A DNA stretch of 33,271 bases from a virus, in the IMG/VR virus record IMGVR_UViG_3300023175_001185, positions 1 through 33,271 of that record. One strand, 5' to 3'. Below the pieces are notes generated by a model that worked only from the letters and a program-made list of their open reading frames with translations, ran no database searches and was not told where the DNA came from. Shown in pieces: positions 17,601-24,136 of the stretch. Each line of letters begins with the position of its first letter. The stretch's first letter is position 1. Position numbers and translations under genes: made by a program.

Positions 17601-18623
17601 GGTATTGGCTGTAACTGTTGTACCTGTTATAGCACCTGGTGTAGCACCACCAATAGTAGTACCATCAACAGTACCCCCATTGATATCGACTGTAGCAAAA
17701 GTACCCTGTCCTGTCGTACTAAGTGTAGTAAAGCTACCTGCAACAGGAGTAGTGGCACCAATAACAGTATTGTCAATATTACCTGCATTAATATCTACTG
17801 TACTAAGAGTTGATGTTCCTGTGGCTTTTAGGTTAGGTGCACAGACTGTATCAGAGAAAGTAGAAACACCTGTTACTCCAAGAGTACCAGATAAGGTTGT
17901 ATTACCTGTTACACCAAGTGTACCACCAACAGTTGCGTTACTAGATGCATCCATTGTGGTAAAGTCAGCAGCAGCAGGAGTCGTAGCACCAATAGTAGTA
18001 CCATCAATAGTACCACCATTAATGTCTGCTGTGTCAGCTACAAGGCTGTCAATGTTTGCTGTACCATCAATGTATAGGTCTTGCCACTCTGAAGTAGAAG
18101 AACCTAGGTCATATGTGCCATCTGCAGAAGGGATAAGATCTGAGGCAACATCAGCATTTACTGTAACAGTATCACTATCGTCACTACCAAGAGTAGTATT
18201 CCCATTAACGGTAAGGTTACCCGTAATAGTAGCATTTTCATGCACCGCAAGAGTGTCAATATAACCCACACCATCAATGTAAAGATCTTTAAACTCAGCA
18301 CTCGCAGAACCCAGATCAATATCTTCATCAGTGACAGGAACAATAGCTCCATCTTGTATCCTTATCTGTTCTACTGCAGCACTGCCAACATTTGTAAAGA
18401 AGTTGATCCTGTTATTGGCAGTATCAATTACTACTTTAGTAAAGTTGTTTGTGTCTGAGATCGTTGGGATATAAGCACCTTCAGCAGAAGATCCATCGTG
18501 CTTGTGTCCTGTTGCCTCATTAAAGGCTGCTAGTATCTGCTGAAATTCGTTGTTGACTGGTTCAGCTTTGATAACCTGACCAGAAACAATATCCGCAGCA
18601 CTCTGTCTTGTATAACCTGCCAT
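14676..18623 (-). CDS. Long tail fibre with GNVT repeats and many cysteines
   Basis: This 1315-residue protein begins MAGYTRQSAADIVSGQVIKA directly after the nozzle gene stop. The N-terminal 150 residues (including NEATGHKHDGSS and DLGSASAEFKDLYIDG) are typical of virion-attachment and repeat regions of marine phage fibres. The shaft has short beta-type repeats and two blocks of GN(V/L/I)T or GD(V/I/L)T tetrapeptides, 17 and 6 units. Fibre segments such as STKCYVDQQI, LTGGTMSGAIAMGTSKITGL and ATKEYVD recur between them. I count about 35 cysteines, all after roughly residue 255, often where related fibres have Ala, Thr or Ser. No S74 chaperone domain is seen at the C-terminus. It should bind the host surface, alone or with the Cys-rich protein that follows. 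Confidence 0.85.
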   Translation of the reverse strand: MAGYTRQSAADIVSGQVIKAEPVNNEFQQILAAFNEATGHKHDGSSAEGAYIPTISDTNNFTKVVIDTANNRINFFTNVGSAAVEQIRIQDGAIVPVTDEDIDLGSASAEFKDLYIDGVGYIDTLAVHENATITGNLTVNGNTTLGSDDSDTVTVNADVASDLIPSADGTYDLGSSTSEWQDLYIDGTANIDSLVADTADINGGTIDGTTIGATTPAAADFTTMDASSNATVGGTLGVTGNTTLSGTLGVTGVSTFSDTVCAPNLKATGTSTLSTVDINAGNIDNTVIGATTPVAGSFTTLSTTGQGTFATVDINGGTVDGTTIGGATPGAITGTTVTANTCFVGDITGNVAGNVTGNVTGNITGDVTGDVTGNLTGNVTGNVTGDVTGDLTGNVTGNVTGNVTGDLTGDVTSTGTSSFCDINMTGTAGLDMGSAKITSLGTPTLDGDASTKCYVDQQISNLIGGAPGALDTLSELADAINNDADFYTSLTTCLGTKLACAGGTMSGDITLGANKATSTATPATDDTLTRKGYVDTQDALKLSLTGGTMSGAIAMGTSKITGLGDPTAAQDASTKNYTDTCVATAMPLSGGTFTGNVETTCPIISCYTPANACDLTNKCYVDGILQSATAACTSAACALASQTASATSETNASNSATAAATSETNAAASYDSFDDRYLGNKSSDPSVDNDGDALLTGALYWNTTDNALKVYTGSIWSSAAFTLGDALTQIAEDTTPQLGGPLDGDSECIYNVSSVCATNLYGTFTGNLTGDVTGTVSSLSNHDTDDLAEGTNQYFTTARVDSHLTGGTGVTYTTGNISIGQSVGTSDNVCFGSVCVTGNPTQACQLATKEYVDTIAAAGIHYHDPVRVESPDSAGSLNATYDNGSSGVGATLTNAGTQAALVIDGVTLNTNDRVLIYSQTNGYENGVYTVTNTGSASTNWVLTRATDADSYGASDQNALGEGDAFFVKEGDTGAGELYVMNTSGTITFGTTNISFTVIAETAVYDAGSGLTLDGTTFNVGAGTGVTVNANNVAIGQAVGTGDTVTFARVCAPVTGDVTGNLTGNVTGNVTGNVTGNVTGSSGSTTGNAATASAWQTARTLCICGDALGSASIDGSGNVNLSVAVQDDSHNHTVANVDGLATCLAGKASNTGQNFSGNICAPVTCGTSCVKAPVICGESWLAVGGRCICNSAGDYGSISIVGGDNGWTGYSINNQYVFMSQGTEVGIYNDITNEWMFNAGCNGDACLYHNGAVKLQTASYGSYTHGNHCASSCVKAPVLCATTAVCATCFKGDGAGLTNIAGYSIATAMAYGNALS
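15390..15461 (-). repeat. 12-nt coding repeat block, 6 units (fibre)
   Basis: Six in-frame 12-nt units encode GDVT, GNLT and four GNVT. Synonymous codons vary between units, so the block has drifted while the protein repeat was kept. Confidence 0.9.
17388..17591 (-). repeat. 12-nt coding repeat block, 17 units (fibre)
   Basis: Exactly 204 nt encode 17 tetrapeptides of the form G-(N/D)-(V/I/L)-(T/A). Nine of them contain an N-x-T sequon. The order mixes GN and GD units irregularly, consistent with past unequal exchange. Confidence 0.9.
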
Positions 18624-20174
18624 TTAAAGTCTATCCCCCACTCCAAACGTCACAACAATACCTTGAATACTGTGTGAAGCATTAGTGTCATTTGTAACGT
18701 ATCTAAAAGATACTGATTTTCCTGAACCTGAAACATTTACCCTTTGAACTGGTGATGGGTTACCACTCCAAATTGTAGCACTGTCATTATAAATTGCTTC
18801 GTTGTAATAAGCTGCCGCACCCTCAGTACTTAGTGTAAAGTTAGTGGGGTTTAAAATAGTGTTGTCATCATAATCATAAATAACTGACATAATGATTTCA
18901 CTGTCACCCTCTGATCTGAGGTACGTAGCTACAGTGTGTATAATCTTACGTTGCTCTGGGTCTTGCATATGAAGAAAAGGAGTTTGGTATAAGCTTACAA
19001 TGCTATCCCCACCAAAACTATTTCCTGATTCTTGTCTGTATACTTTCCCTGTAGTATCACCATGAATCACATATTCTTCTTTATCAATATATCCACTATC
19101 TGCACAGGTAGCTTCAATACCAATCATCTGACCAAACTCAAAACCAATACCACCTTGTTGACCTAGACGTAAACCACCAAGAAGTGCATTTCCGTCTTCT
19201 ACGTTGTAGAACAACCTAAACTGAGATTTTTTTCTAATGATAACAGAGGATACTGCATCAAGGTCATTAGTCAAAACAACGTCAGACATAAAAGACTGAA
19301 TATTTTTAGTTAATGTTTCAAGTTGAACGTCACCAATCTTGTCTGTACCTGAGATAGGTCTTAAACCATCCTGTGATAAAAAGATTAGGTCACCACCAAT
19401 TTCAATAACACTATCTGTAGCTAGACAACCAAGGTCATCTGTTACGTGTTGTACCTGCCAGTCTGAAATATTGTTACCAACAAGCCTTTTAATATTGTTA
19501 GTACCAAATATAAATAGTGAATCACGAAATGGTTTGATTGCTACAATAGGGAATCCTACGTTGATAACTCCTGCACCATCTGCAGGTGACCACTTAGTTT
19601 CATCATTGGGTGCACTAAAGTATAGATTTTGATCCTCTGCAGGATCTCCTGCCAACCACATATGGTTCTTAAAGACTGCAGCAAACTTAGGATCTGTAGG
19701 AGCCTCAGTAGCTGTTATCTGTGTGTAAGTTGTACCATCGTAGGTAGCAGCAGGGTTTACACCATCTGTCAGAATAACCTTTGGAGTACCCCAGTTGAAC
19801 TTTGTAAACCTTACTTTTATCACACCTGTCATTGTAGGTGAGCCAGAAGTAGTTACTGCAACCCAAGCCTCTGTAGCATTGTCCCAGTAATAAAGATAGT
19901 TGCTACCACTGTTGGGTTCACGAGCAGCTAGGATACCATCGTTGATACCATTTACGACTGCTACCCCTAAGACCTTCTTTGCACTGTTACCTGGAACTAC
20001 ACCATAATCGTTGCTGTAACCACTTACACGTCTGTAACCACCTTCAATAGCAGGTTCGTAGTTCAACAAAGATATAGCAGATCCGGGCTGTAGCTCACCT
20101 TGTGACAGAACATCTCTGTTTAGGTTTAAGCCACCCTGTGCAAATACTTTAAAAGAGCCTAAGTTGTCTGCCAT
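18624..20174 (-). CDS. Tail nozzle/hub-like beta-propeller protein (P22 gp10 / T7 gp12 role)
   Basis: This 516-residue protein starts MADNLGSFKVFAQGGLNLNR and states its fold through repeated strand units such as HMWLAGDPAEDQNLYFSAPN, DSLFIFGTNNIKRLVG and GGDLIFLSQDGLRPISG. These resemble the propeller blades of podoviral nozzle proteins. The N-terminal GGLNLNRDVLSQGELQPGSA is the usual opening of this family in short-tailed phages. It overlaps the gp4-like gene by one base (TAATG) and ends directly against the fibre start codon, so adaptor, nozzle and fibre form one translational unit. Expected role: the distal tail tube through which DNA exits, and a fibre docking site. Assignment rests on sequence pattern and gene order. 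Confidence 0.75.
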   Translation of the reverse strand: MADNLGSFKVFAQGGLNLNRDVLSQGELQPGSAISLLNYEPAIEGGYRRVSGYSNDYGVVPGNSAKKVLGVAVVNGINDGILAAREPNSGSNYLYYWDNATEAWVAVTTSGSPTMTGVIKVRFTKFNWGTPKVILTDGVNPAATYDGTTYTQITATEAPTDPKFAAVFKNHMWLAGDPAEDQNLYFSAPNDETKWSPADGAGVINVGFPIVAIKPFRDSLFIFGTNNIKRLVGNNISDWQVQHVTDDLGCLATDSVIEIGGDLIFLSQDGLRPISGTDKIGDVQLETLTKNIQSFMSDVVLTNDLDAVSSVIIRKKSQFRLFYNVEDGNALLGGLRLGQQGGIGFEFGQMIGIEATCADSGYIDKEEYVIHGDTTGKVYRQESGNSFGGDSIVSLYQTPFLHMQDPEQRKIIHTVATYLRSEGDSEIIMSVIYDYDDNTILNPTNFTLSTEGAAAYYNEAIYNDSATIWSGNPSPVQRVNVSGSGKSVSFRYVTNDTNASHSIQGIVVTFGVGDRL

Positions 20175-20893
20175 TAGCTTACTCTACTCAAACCTACATT
20201 AGCTCTTTCAACTACTGTTGATCTTATTCTTAGAGGTTCATCTACAAGTATTCTTCTCATAGATTTAATACCTTCTTGGAAAACACCTTGATGTACTGCA
20301 GCACTCTGCTCATTAGATCTAAACCGCATCATGTACATCATAGCACCATCAATAATTACGTGTTTAAATCTGTCAGGAATAACTGTTACATCATCGTAAG
20401 TAACTAGGTCTGAAGGAAATGACCAGTAAATATACTCAACCTCGTATGCTGCATCAGGAATAGGTGTTACTCCAAACTTCTCTTCGTTTGTTTGATAGAC
20501 AAGAGTAGGAGCAGAGATACCTGTTTGATCTCCTGTGTCATCTCCTTGACGATACTTTTGGACGTACTCATCATAAGAAATAACTTTCATAGCTGTAGGA
20601 ATATTAGTCCCACCTGAAAGCTGTTTAATATAGAAAGTTTGCCAGTCTGCTCTAGAAAAGTCAGAGGGAAAGTCGTACTCTCTTGTACCTGCAGTTAATG
20701 TCTGAGTGTACGTAGTCTTAAGAAAAGGCCACTCTTGGCCTGTCTGTAAGATATTTCTAATGGAGTTATTTACAGCTTGTTTAGCTAGTGCTTGTACGTT
20801 ACGTACATCATCAAACCCACTACCTGCAGTAGAAAGGGTAACCTCATTAAGTCTAGTGAGTAGTTCATTAACAAGTGTAACGTAGGTTGCCAT
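20174..20893 (-). CDS. Head-to-tail adaptor, P22 gp4 / tail tubular protein A-like
   Basis: The protein has 239 residues and is mostly helical at its N-terminus (VTLVNELLTRLNEVTLS, then ALAKQAVNNSIRNILQ). The segment TQTLTAGTREYDFPSDFSRA, followed by an aromatic-rich strand region, is characteristic of gp4/TTPA-like adaptors in podoviruses. The C-terminal helix region includes RFKHVIIDGAMMYMMRFRSN. It would sit under the portal and connect to the nozzle. The start ATG lies 1 nt after the ParB-like gene stop. Confidence 0.75.
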   Translation of the reverse strand: MATYVTLVNELLTRLNEVTLSTAGSGFDDVRNVQALAKQAVNNSIRNILQTGQEWPFLKTTYTQTLTAGTREYDFPSDFSRADWQTFYIKQLSGGTNIPTAMKVISYDEYVQKYRQGDDTGDQTGISAPTLVYQTNEEKFGVTPIPDAAYEVEYIYWSFPSDLVTYDDVTVIPDRFKHVIIDGAMMYMMRFRSNEQSAAVHQGVFQEGIKSMRRILVDEPLRIRSTVVERANVGLSRVS

Positions 20894-20894
20894 C

Positions 20895-21272
20895 TTACAT
20901 CTTTCTTGGTTCTATCTCTGTCTTACGGTGTGCACGTTTAACATCATCAAAAGTTTTTACTACGTGGCACTCAATGTGAGTATATCCGTTATCAAGAGCA
21001 AACTTGTATCTGTTGTTTCCTATCAGACATCTGTACTTCTCTTCTATGTTCTCTGGTACAGGTCTACGTTCAAAACGTCTTATGTCTGTTTGTTTAAAGT
21101 CTTTGTCTAAGCAAACCAAGATAGGATGTATCATCCCTTTTGTTTCTAGACTTTTCTTTAGTGTAGCATCAAAGGCAGGATCGTGTCTGTTATCACTAAC
21201 TGAGTTTATATTATCTAGAGGAAGGATAACTGTCTCAAACAGTTTTTGGGAGCACTTTAAAATTCGTTTCAA
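20895..21272 (-). CDS. ParB/sulfiredoxin-like domain protein
   Basis: This 125-residue protein reads as a single ParB N-terminal-like domain: VILPLDNINS, then LKKSLETKGMIHPILV, then GNNRYKFALDNGYTHIEC. The last segment replaces the usual GxxRxxAa...G box. The domain binds nucleotide (CTP in true ParB) and occurs in many phage proteins without a partner. There is no helix-turn-helix after the domain, so chromosome-partition function is unlikely. The frame has no ATG before the conserved region; the start is probably TTG at 21270-21272, which overlaps the methyltransferase gene by 38 nt. The pairing with a methyltransferase suggests joint function. The substrate is unknown. Confidence 0.65.
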   Translation of the reverse strand: MKRILKCSQKLFETVILPLDNINSVSDNRHDPAFDATLKKSLETKGMIHPILVCLDKDFKQTDIRRFERRPVPENIEEKYRCLIGNNRYKFALDNGYTHIECHVVKTFDDVKRAHRKTEIEPRKM

Positions 21273-21768
21273 ATCTTTTTATCTCTACGTCTAGGACTTC
21301 AAAGTATTTCTTGAAGAGGTCTATCCACCATTCCCCAGTCTCTACAATCTTGTGTGCGTTACTACCATCTGAAAGAATAGTAATAGCTTCTTTTGTAGAA
21401 ATATTAAAGAACCCACCCTTCTTCACCAAAATCTGTAAGTGTTTCATTACGTTATCTAGGTAGTCTGGTTCAACGTGCTCCATTACGTCACAACAAACTA
21501 CAAAGTCAACAGGGTGGGGTGGATGGTCTTTACCTCTGATTCCAGGGTCATACTCATAAACAAAGTAGTCTGGTTTCTTTTTGTTCATATAGACTTTGAA
21601 TTTACCATTAGCACATCCATAGTCCAAAATACTTTTAACATCTAAGCTCTTCAAAAAACCTTCGTATCTAGGAAGCTTGTCTATACTGTGTCCACCTCCC
21701 CACTGTTTCTTAGTGAGGTCATGTGTTTCAGCTAGGACTATTTTGTATTCAGAAGAAACTAGATTCAT
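21235..21768 (-). CDS. Class I SAM-dependent methyltransferase
   Basis: This 177-residue protein has the SAM-binding motif I ILDYGCANGKFKVYM at about residues 46-60. The acidic residue after strand 2 is in YEYDPG, motif IV-like VDFVVCCDVMEHVEPDYLDN follows, and then a GGFFNIST strand. This is the standard small Methyltransf_11/23-type fold. No target-recognition domain or (D/N)PPY DNA-methylase motif is present, so it is more likely to act on a small molecule, a sugar or a protein than on DNA. It sits between the capsid and ParB-like genes and overlaps the latter. The ATG has no adjacent ribosome site; AGGAGG lies 28 nt upstream on the far side of a hairpin. Confidence 0.8.
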   Translation of the reverse strand: MNLVSSEYKIVLAETHDLTKKQWGGGHSIDKLPRYEGFLKSLDVKSILDYGCANGKFKVYMNKKKPDYFVYEYDPGIRGKDHPPHPVDFVVCCDVMEHVEPDYLDNVMKHLQILVKKGGFFNISTKEAITILSDGSNAHKIVETGEWWIDLFKKYFEVLDVEIKRFETNFKVLPKTV

Positions 21769-21774
21769 GTGAGT

Positions 21775-21802
21775 AAGAGGGCCACTCTCATGGCCCCCTC
21801 CT
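21775..21802 (-). promoter_or_regulatory. Hairpin between Shine-Dalgarno and methyltransferase start (or weak terminator)
   Basis: A stem of 6 strong pairs (GGGCCA/TGGCCC), extendable to about 10 with G-U pairs, closes a 6-nt loop. AGGAGG (21802-21797) is just 5' of the core stem and the start codon is 10 nt after it. The U-run needed for a good intrinsic terminator is missing (TCTTACTCAC). Confidence 0.55.
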
Positions 21803-21810
21803 TTATTTTA

Positions 21811-22884
21811 CTATGCCAAGTTGTACTTAGCTGTGACCAATGCTTCTGGTCTTAGGATTTTTCTGCCGTACAAGTGCATACCACGCACGATGTCAGCAAA
21901 AGAATCTGGGTCACGGTATGTTTCAGTCTTGTTGATCTGCTCTGCAGTAGCAACGGCTGAATCATGACCTGCAACGATAACACCGTAGTTAGTGTTTTGG
22001 TTAGCTGTACCTGTTGTAGCAGCACCAGTACCAACAGAAGGTAGGTTTGAAGAAGAGTAAACTCTGAAACCATTCCAGTTGTTGATGACTAGACCGTTAC
22101 GTAGGCCACCTGAAGCACCCCACTCAGATTGTAGGAAACGTGAATCTTCGTCCATCAAGATTTCCATCATGACAGGATCGATTACGATCCAACGACCATC
22201 TTTGTCAACTTGTTGTTGATCAAGTAGACGACCCATACGAGCAACCAACATTGTTGGTGAAACGTATGCTGTTGGTAGTGCAGTTGCACCTGGCAAACGT
22301 GCTGCAACAGGGATCGAATGGTCATCAGCACCTGAAGTAGTGATGTTACCAAAGTCACCTTTGTTTAGCTTGTTTGCTGAAAGCAATTCGTCAGAACCTG
22401 CTGTCGAGTTTGCTTTTGTGCCGTTAACTGTTGTGTTAACAGTGTCAGCATTGCTGTGCAATGAAGACTGTGAATAACCTGACAAGTAACCTAGAACTTC
22501 TTGGTCATGCTGATCAGCAAGACGATAAGCTGCACGGTTGGTAGCAAGGTTCATAAAATCGATGTGGCTATGTGCCTCTTCGATATCGTCCATCTTGAAA
22601 GCAAAATAGTTAGCTTTATCAATGACTAACGAGAAATCGTCATCACTAAGATCTTGCGCTGCGATGGTGGTGCCACGAGTGTATGCAGAGACTGAAATCT
22701 CAGGCTCCTTCATAATTTTCACTGTATCACCTTGGTTTGCGATCTCCCCGAAATATTCGGAGTTCGTGATGTCACCTACAACTGTGCTCTTCCTGAACGC
22801 AAGCTGCACTTTTTTCGAGTAGATGACTGGGGAAAAGTTCCCATTTGGCAGGTTGGTATAACCTGAAGCGGATGCAAAAGCCAT
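21811..22884 (-). CDS. Major capsid protein
   Basis: This 357-residue protein starts MAFASASGYTNLPNG. GGAGG lies 7 nt before this ATG (22884), so I prefer it to longer readings from upstream ATGs at 22899 or 22929. The pattern fits an HK97-fold coat protein of podovirus type: VIYSKKVQLAFRKSTVVGDI at the N-arm, GDTVKIMKEPEISVSAYTRG as the first strand region, a long helix (FMNLATNRAAYRLADQHDQE) and a late domain with RWIVIDPVMMEILMDEDS. It follows the scaffold gene and has its own promoter and structured leader, as expected for the protein needed in greatest amount. It is followed by a strong hairpin. Confidence 0.88.
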   Translation of the reverse strand: MAFASASGYTNLPNGNFSPVIYSKKVQLAFRKSTVVGDITNSEYFGEIANQGDTVKIMKEPEISVSAYTRGTTIAAQDLSDDDFSLVIDKANYFAFKMDDIEEAHSHIDFMNLATNRAAYRLADQHDQEVLGYLSGYSQSSLHSNADTVNTTVNGTKANSTAGSDELLSANKLNKGDFGNITTSGADDHSIPVAARLPGATALPTAYVSPTMLVARMGRLLDQQQVDKDGRWIVIDPVMMEILMDEDSRFLQSEWGASGGLRNGLVINNWNGFRVYSSSNLPSVGTGAATTGTANQNTNYGVIVAGHDSAVATAEQINKTETYRDPDSFADIVRGMHLYGRKILRPEALVTAKYNLA

Positions 22885-23046
22885 AGTTAAATCCTCCATG
22901 ATATTTGGCTTTAAGAGAAAGCTAAACACCTTTAAAGAGGCTGTTACTTTTCTAGGGTGCAGAAAGGCAATCAGTTGCGCAACCGAGTACCTACTGGGCC
23001 TATACTTGAACAGGTGGTTCTTTGTAGTTTAGACTTTTATGAAAAA
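22885..23046. other. Leader of the capsid message, no gene seen
   Basis: This stretch between the capsid start and the promoter-proximal hairpin has no reading frame I would support. It holds the capsid Shine-Dalgarno site and a short palindrome, GTTGCGCAAC, near 22974-22983. No tRNA cloverleaf could be drawn. Confidence 0.5.
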
Positions 23047-23090
23047 GTATCTATAGAGGTAGTCCCTAAGGGAGGCTCTATATTAGATAC
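23047..23090 (-). promoter_or_regulatory. Long stem-loop at the predicted 5' end of the capsid transcript
   Basis: In RNA order, GUAUC pairs with GAUAC, then after a small bulge AUAGAGa/uCUCUAU, then across a small internal loop UCCC/GGGA with a UUA loop, about 16 pairs in all. Its first base is within one or two nucleotides of the transcription start predicted from the promoter at 23096-23123. Confidence 0.65.
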
Positions 23091-23095
23091 GTGTA

Positions 23096-23123
23096 GTTAT
23101 ATTGAACACTTCTTAAGTGTCAA
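23096..23123 (-). promoter_or_regulatory. Strong sigma70-like promoter before the capsid gene
   Basis: On the minus strand a perfect TTGACA (23123-23118) is 16 bp from TATAAC (23101-23096). It begins 5 bp after the scaffold gene stop. The -35 box and spacer also form an interrupted inverted repeat (TTGACACTT/AAGTGTTCAA), which could bind a dimeric regulator. Confidence 0.7.
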
Positions 23124-23127
23124 TAGT

Positions 23128-24075
23128 TTATCTGGCTGCACCAGACATGTCGTAGACAAATTTACCAGAAGCCATAGCTGCTTGAATTTCGTCTTGACGA
23201 GCCTCAAACTCCTTAGCTGACATCTTGGCTACATCAGACTCTTTGATCTGGCCTGATACACCCTTTGCATCAATAGAAGTACGAGTTCCTTTGGTAACAG
23301 TAGATGCTGCAGCTTTACGAGTATTTCTTTTAGCTGCAGGGGTCATACCGTTATCAACTTTGTAAAGATCAATCACACGAATAACAGATGCAGGATCATC
23401 CATGTTTTCGTACAGAGCATCCTTAACCCATTTAGGTTGTGCTTCTGCCCAATCATGGAATTCTTCTGATTGTCTTAATTCATCAAAGTCATCGTGAGAC
23501 TTACGAATAACATTTTCTGCTTTCATTCGTAGTGCTTCATTATGAGCTTCATCTAATTCTTTTAGACGTTCTTCTGCTTTACTGAACATCTCTTTTGCTT
23601 TCTTAGAAGCAATCTTTTCAACAATACCTGCTACATCTGGGTATTGTTTTGCCCAAGCCTCAATGTCTTCATCAGACTTAGGGGCAACTACTGCATCAGT
23701 AGCTTTACGTTTCTCAAGAGATTCAAGACGGTCATTCCATTCTTTCTCTTTCTCTTGCATATGTCTACGTAAGTCACCATAACGTTTCTTGAAAGACTTT
23801 TCTTCAGCACTCAAGCTTGAGTCATCTTCTTGTGTTTCGACTTCCGTGGTATCTTCTTTTTCTTGTTCTGTATTACTTGTGGCTTGTACCTTGGTGTCCT
23901 CAGTATCCGTGCCACTGGGTTCACTTTTCTCAACATACTCTTCACCACGAGCTTCAGCTTCTAGACGAGCAATCTCTGCCTCTTCTTCTTCCATACGTTT
24001 TTTACGTTGTACATGGTTAAACCCACGATCTACAAATCCTGCATTCTTAGGGGTTGCTTTAACTGCTACATTCAT
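23128..24075 (-). CDS. Scaffolding protein
   Basis: The protein has 315 residues and is highly charged, helical and low in aromatic residues. The N-terminal half is dominated by Glu, Lys and Arg (RKKRMEEEEAEIARLEAEAR) with an acidic Thr/Ser linker. A coiled-coil centre (KSFKKRYGDLRRHMQEKEKE) and a C-terminal segment with basic residues (AAKRNTRKAAAST) follow, ending near FVYDMSGAAR. This composition and the position immediately before the coat gene are classical for podoviral scaffolds, which bind the coat protein and leave before or during packaging. AAGGA lies about 8 nt upstream of the ATG. Confidence 0.82.
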   Translation of the reverse strand: MNVAVKATPKNAGFVDRGFNHVQRKKRMEEEEAEIARLEAEARGEEYVEKSEPSGTDTEDTKVQATSNTEQEKEDTTEVETQEDDSSLSAEEKSFKKRYGDLRRHMQEKEKEWNDRLESLEKRKATDAVVAPKSDEDIEAWAKQYPDVAGIVEKIASKKAKEMFSKAEERLKELDEAHNEALRMKAENVIRKSHDDFDELRQSEEFHDWAEAQPKWVKDALYENMDDPASVIRVIDLYKVDNGMTPAAKRNTRKAAASTVTKGTRTSIDAKGVSGQIKESDVAKMSAKEFEARQDEIQAAMASGKFVYDMSGAAR

Positions 24076-24096
24076 ATCATTTTCCTTATGTTGGGG

Positions 24097-24120
24097 CCAG
24101 GGTTGATTCCCTGGGTAGCC
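24097..24120 (-). promoter_or_regulatory. Hairpin in the scaffold leader
   Basis: CCAGGG and CCCTGG pair around a 6-nt loop, with outer GG/CC pairs closing the structure after a 4-nt bulge. It is not followed by a T-run, so it is not an intrinsic terminator. It starts at the predicted transcript start of the -10-like element at 24126-24131. Confidence 0.5.
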
Positions 24121-24123
24121 TTA

Positions 24124-24134
24124 TAGTTATATTG
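24124..24134 (-). promoter_or_regulatory. Promoter-like 11-mer CAATATAACTA before the scaffold gene
   Basis: It is identical to the -10 region of the capsid promoter (23094-23104). The expected -35 position overlaps the end of the 1195-aa gene and has no recognisable TTGACA, so any activity would need another factor. Confidence 0.4.
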
Positions 24135-24136
24135 GA

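Noticed and set aside
17272-18264. 330-aa plus-strand reading frame with Pro-Val-Thr repeats
   Set aside because: It is the exact antisense of the fibre's 12-nt repeat; the repeat keeps the opposite frame open. No ribosome site and no independent signal.
13265-18623. Diversity-generating retroelement acting on the fibre genes
   Set aside because: No reverse transcriptase and no template/variable repeat pair in the window.
22885-22929. N-terminal extension of the capsid protein
   Set aside because: The upstream ATGs lack a good ribosome site, while GGAGG sits ideally before the ATG at 22884.
22930-23090. tRNA gene in the capsid leader
   Set aside because: Stems are present, but no T-arm consensus, anticodon loop or cloverleaf can be drawn.
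24097-24114. Intrinsic terminator before the scaffold gene
   Set aside because: Good stem but no T-run after it on either strand.
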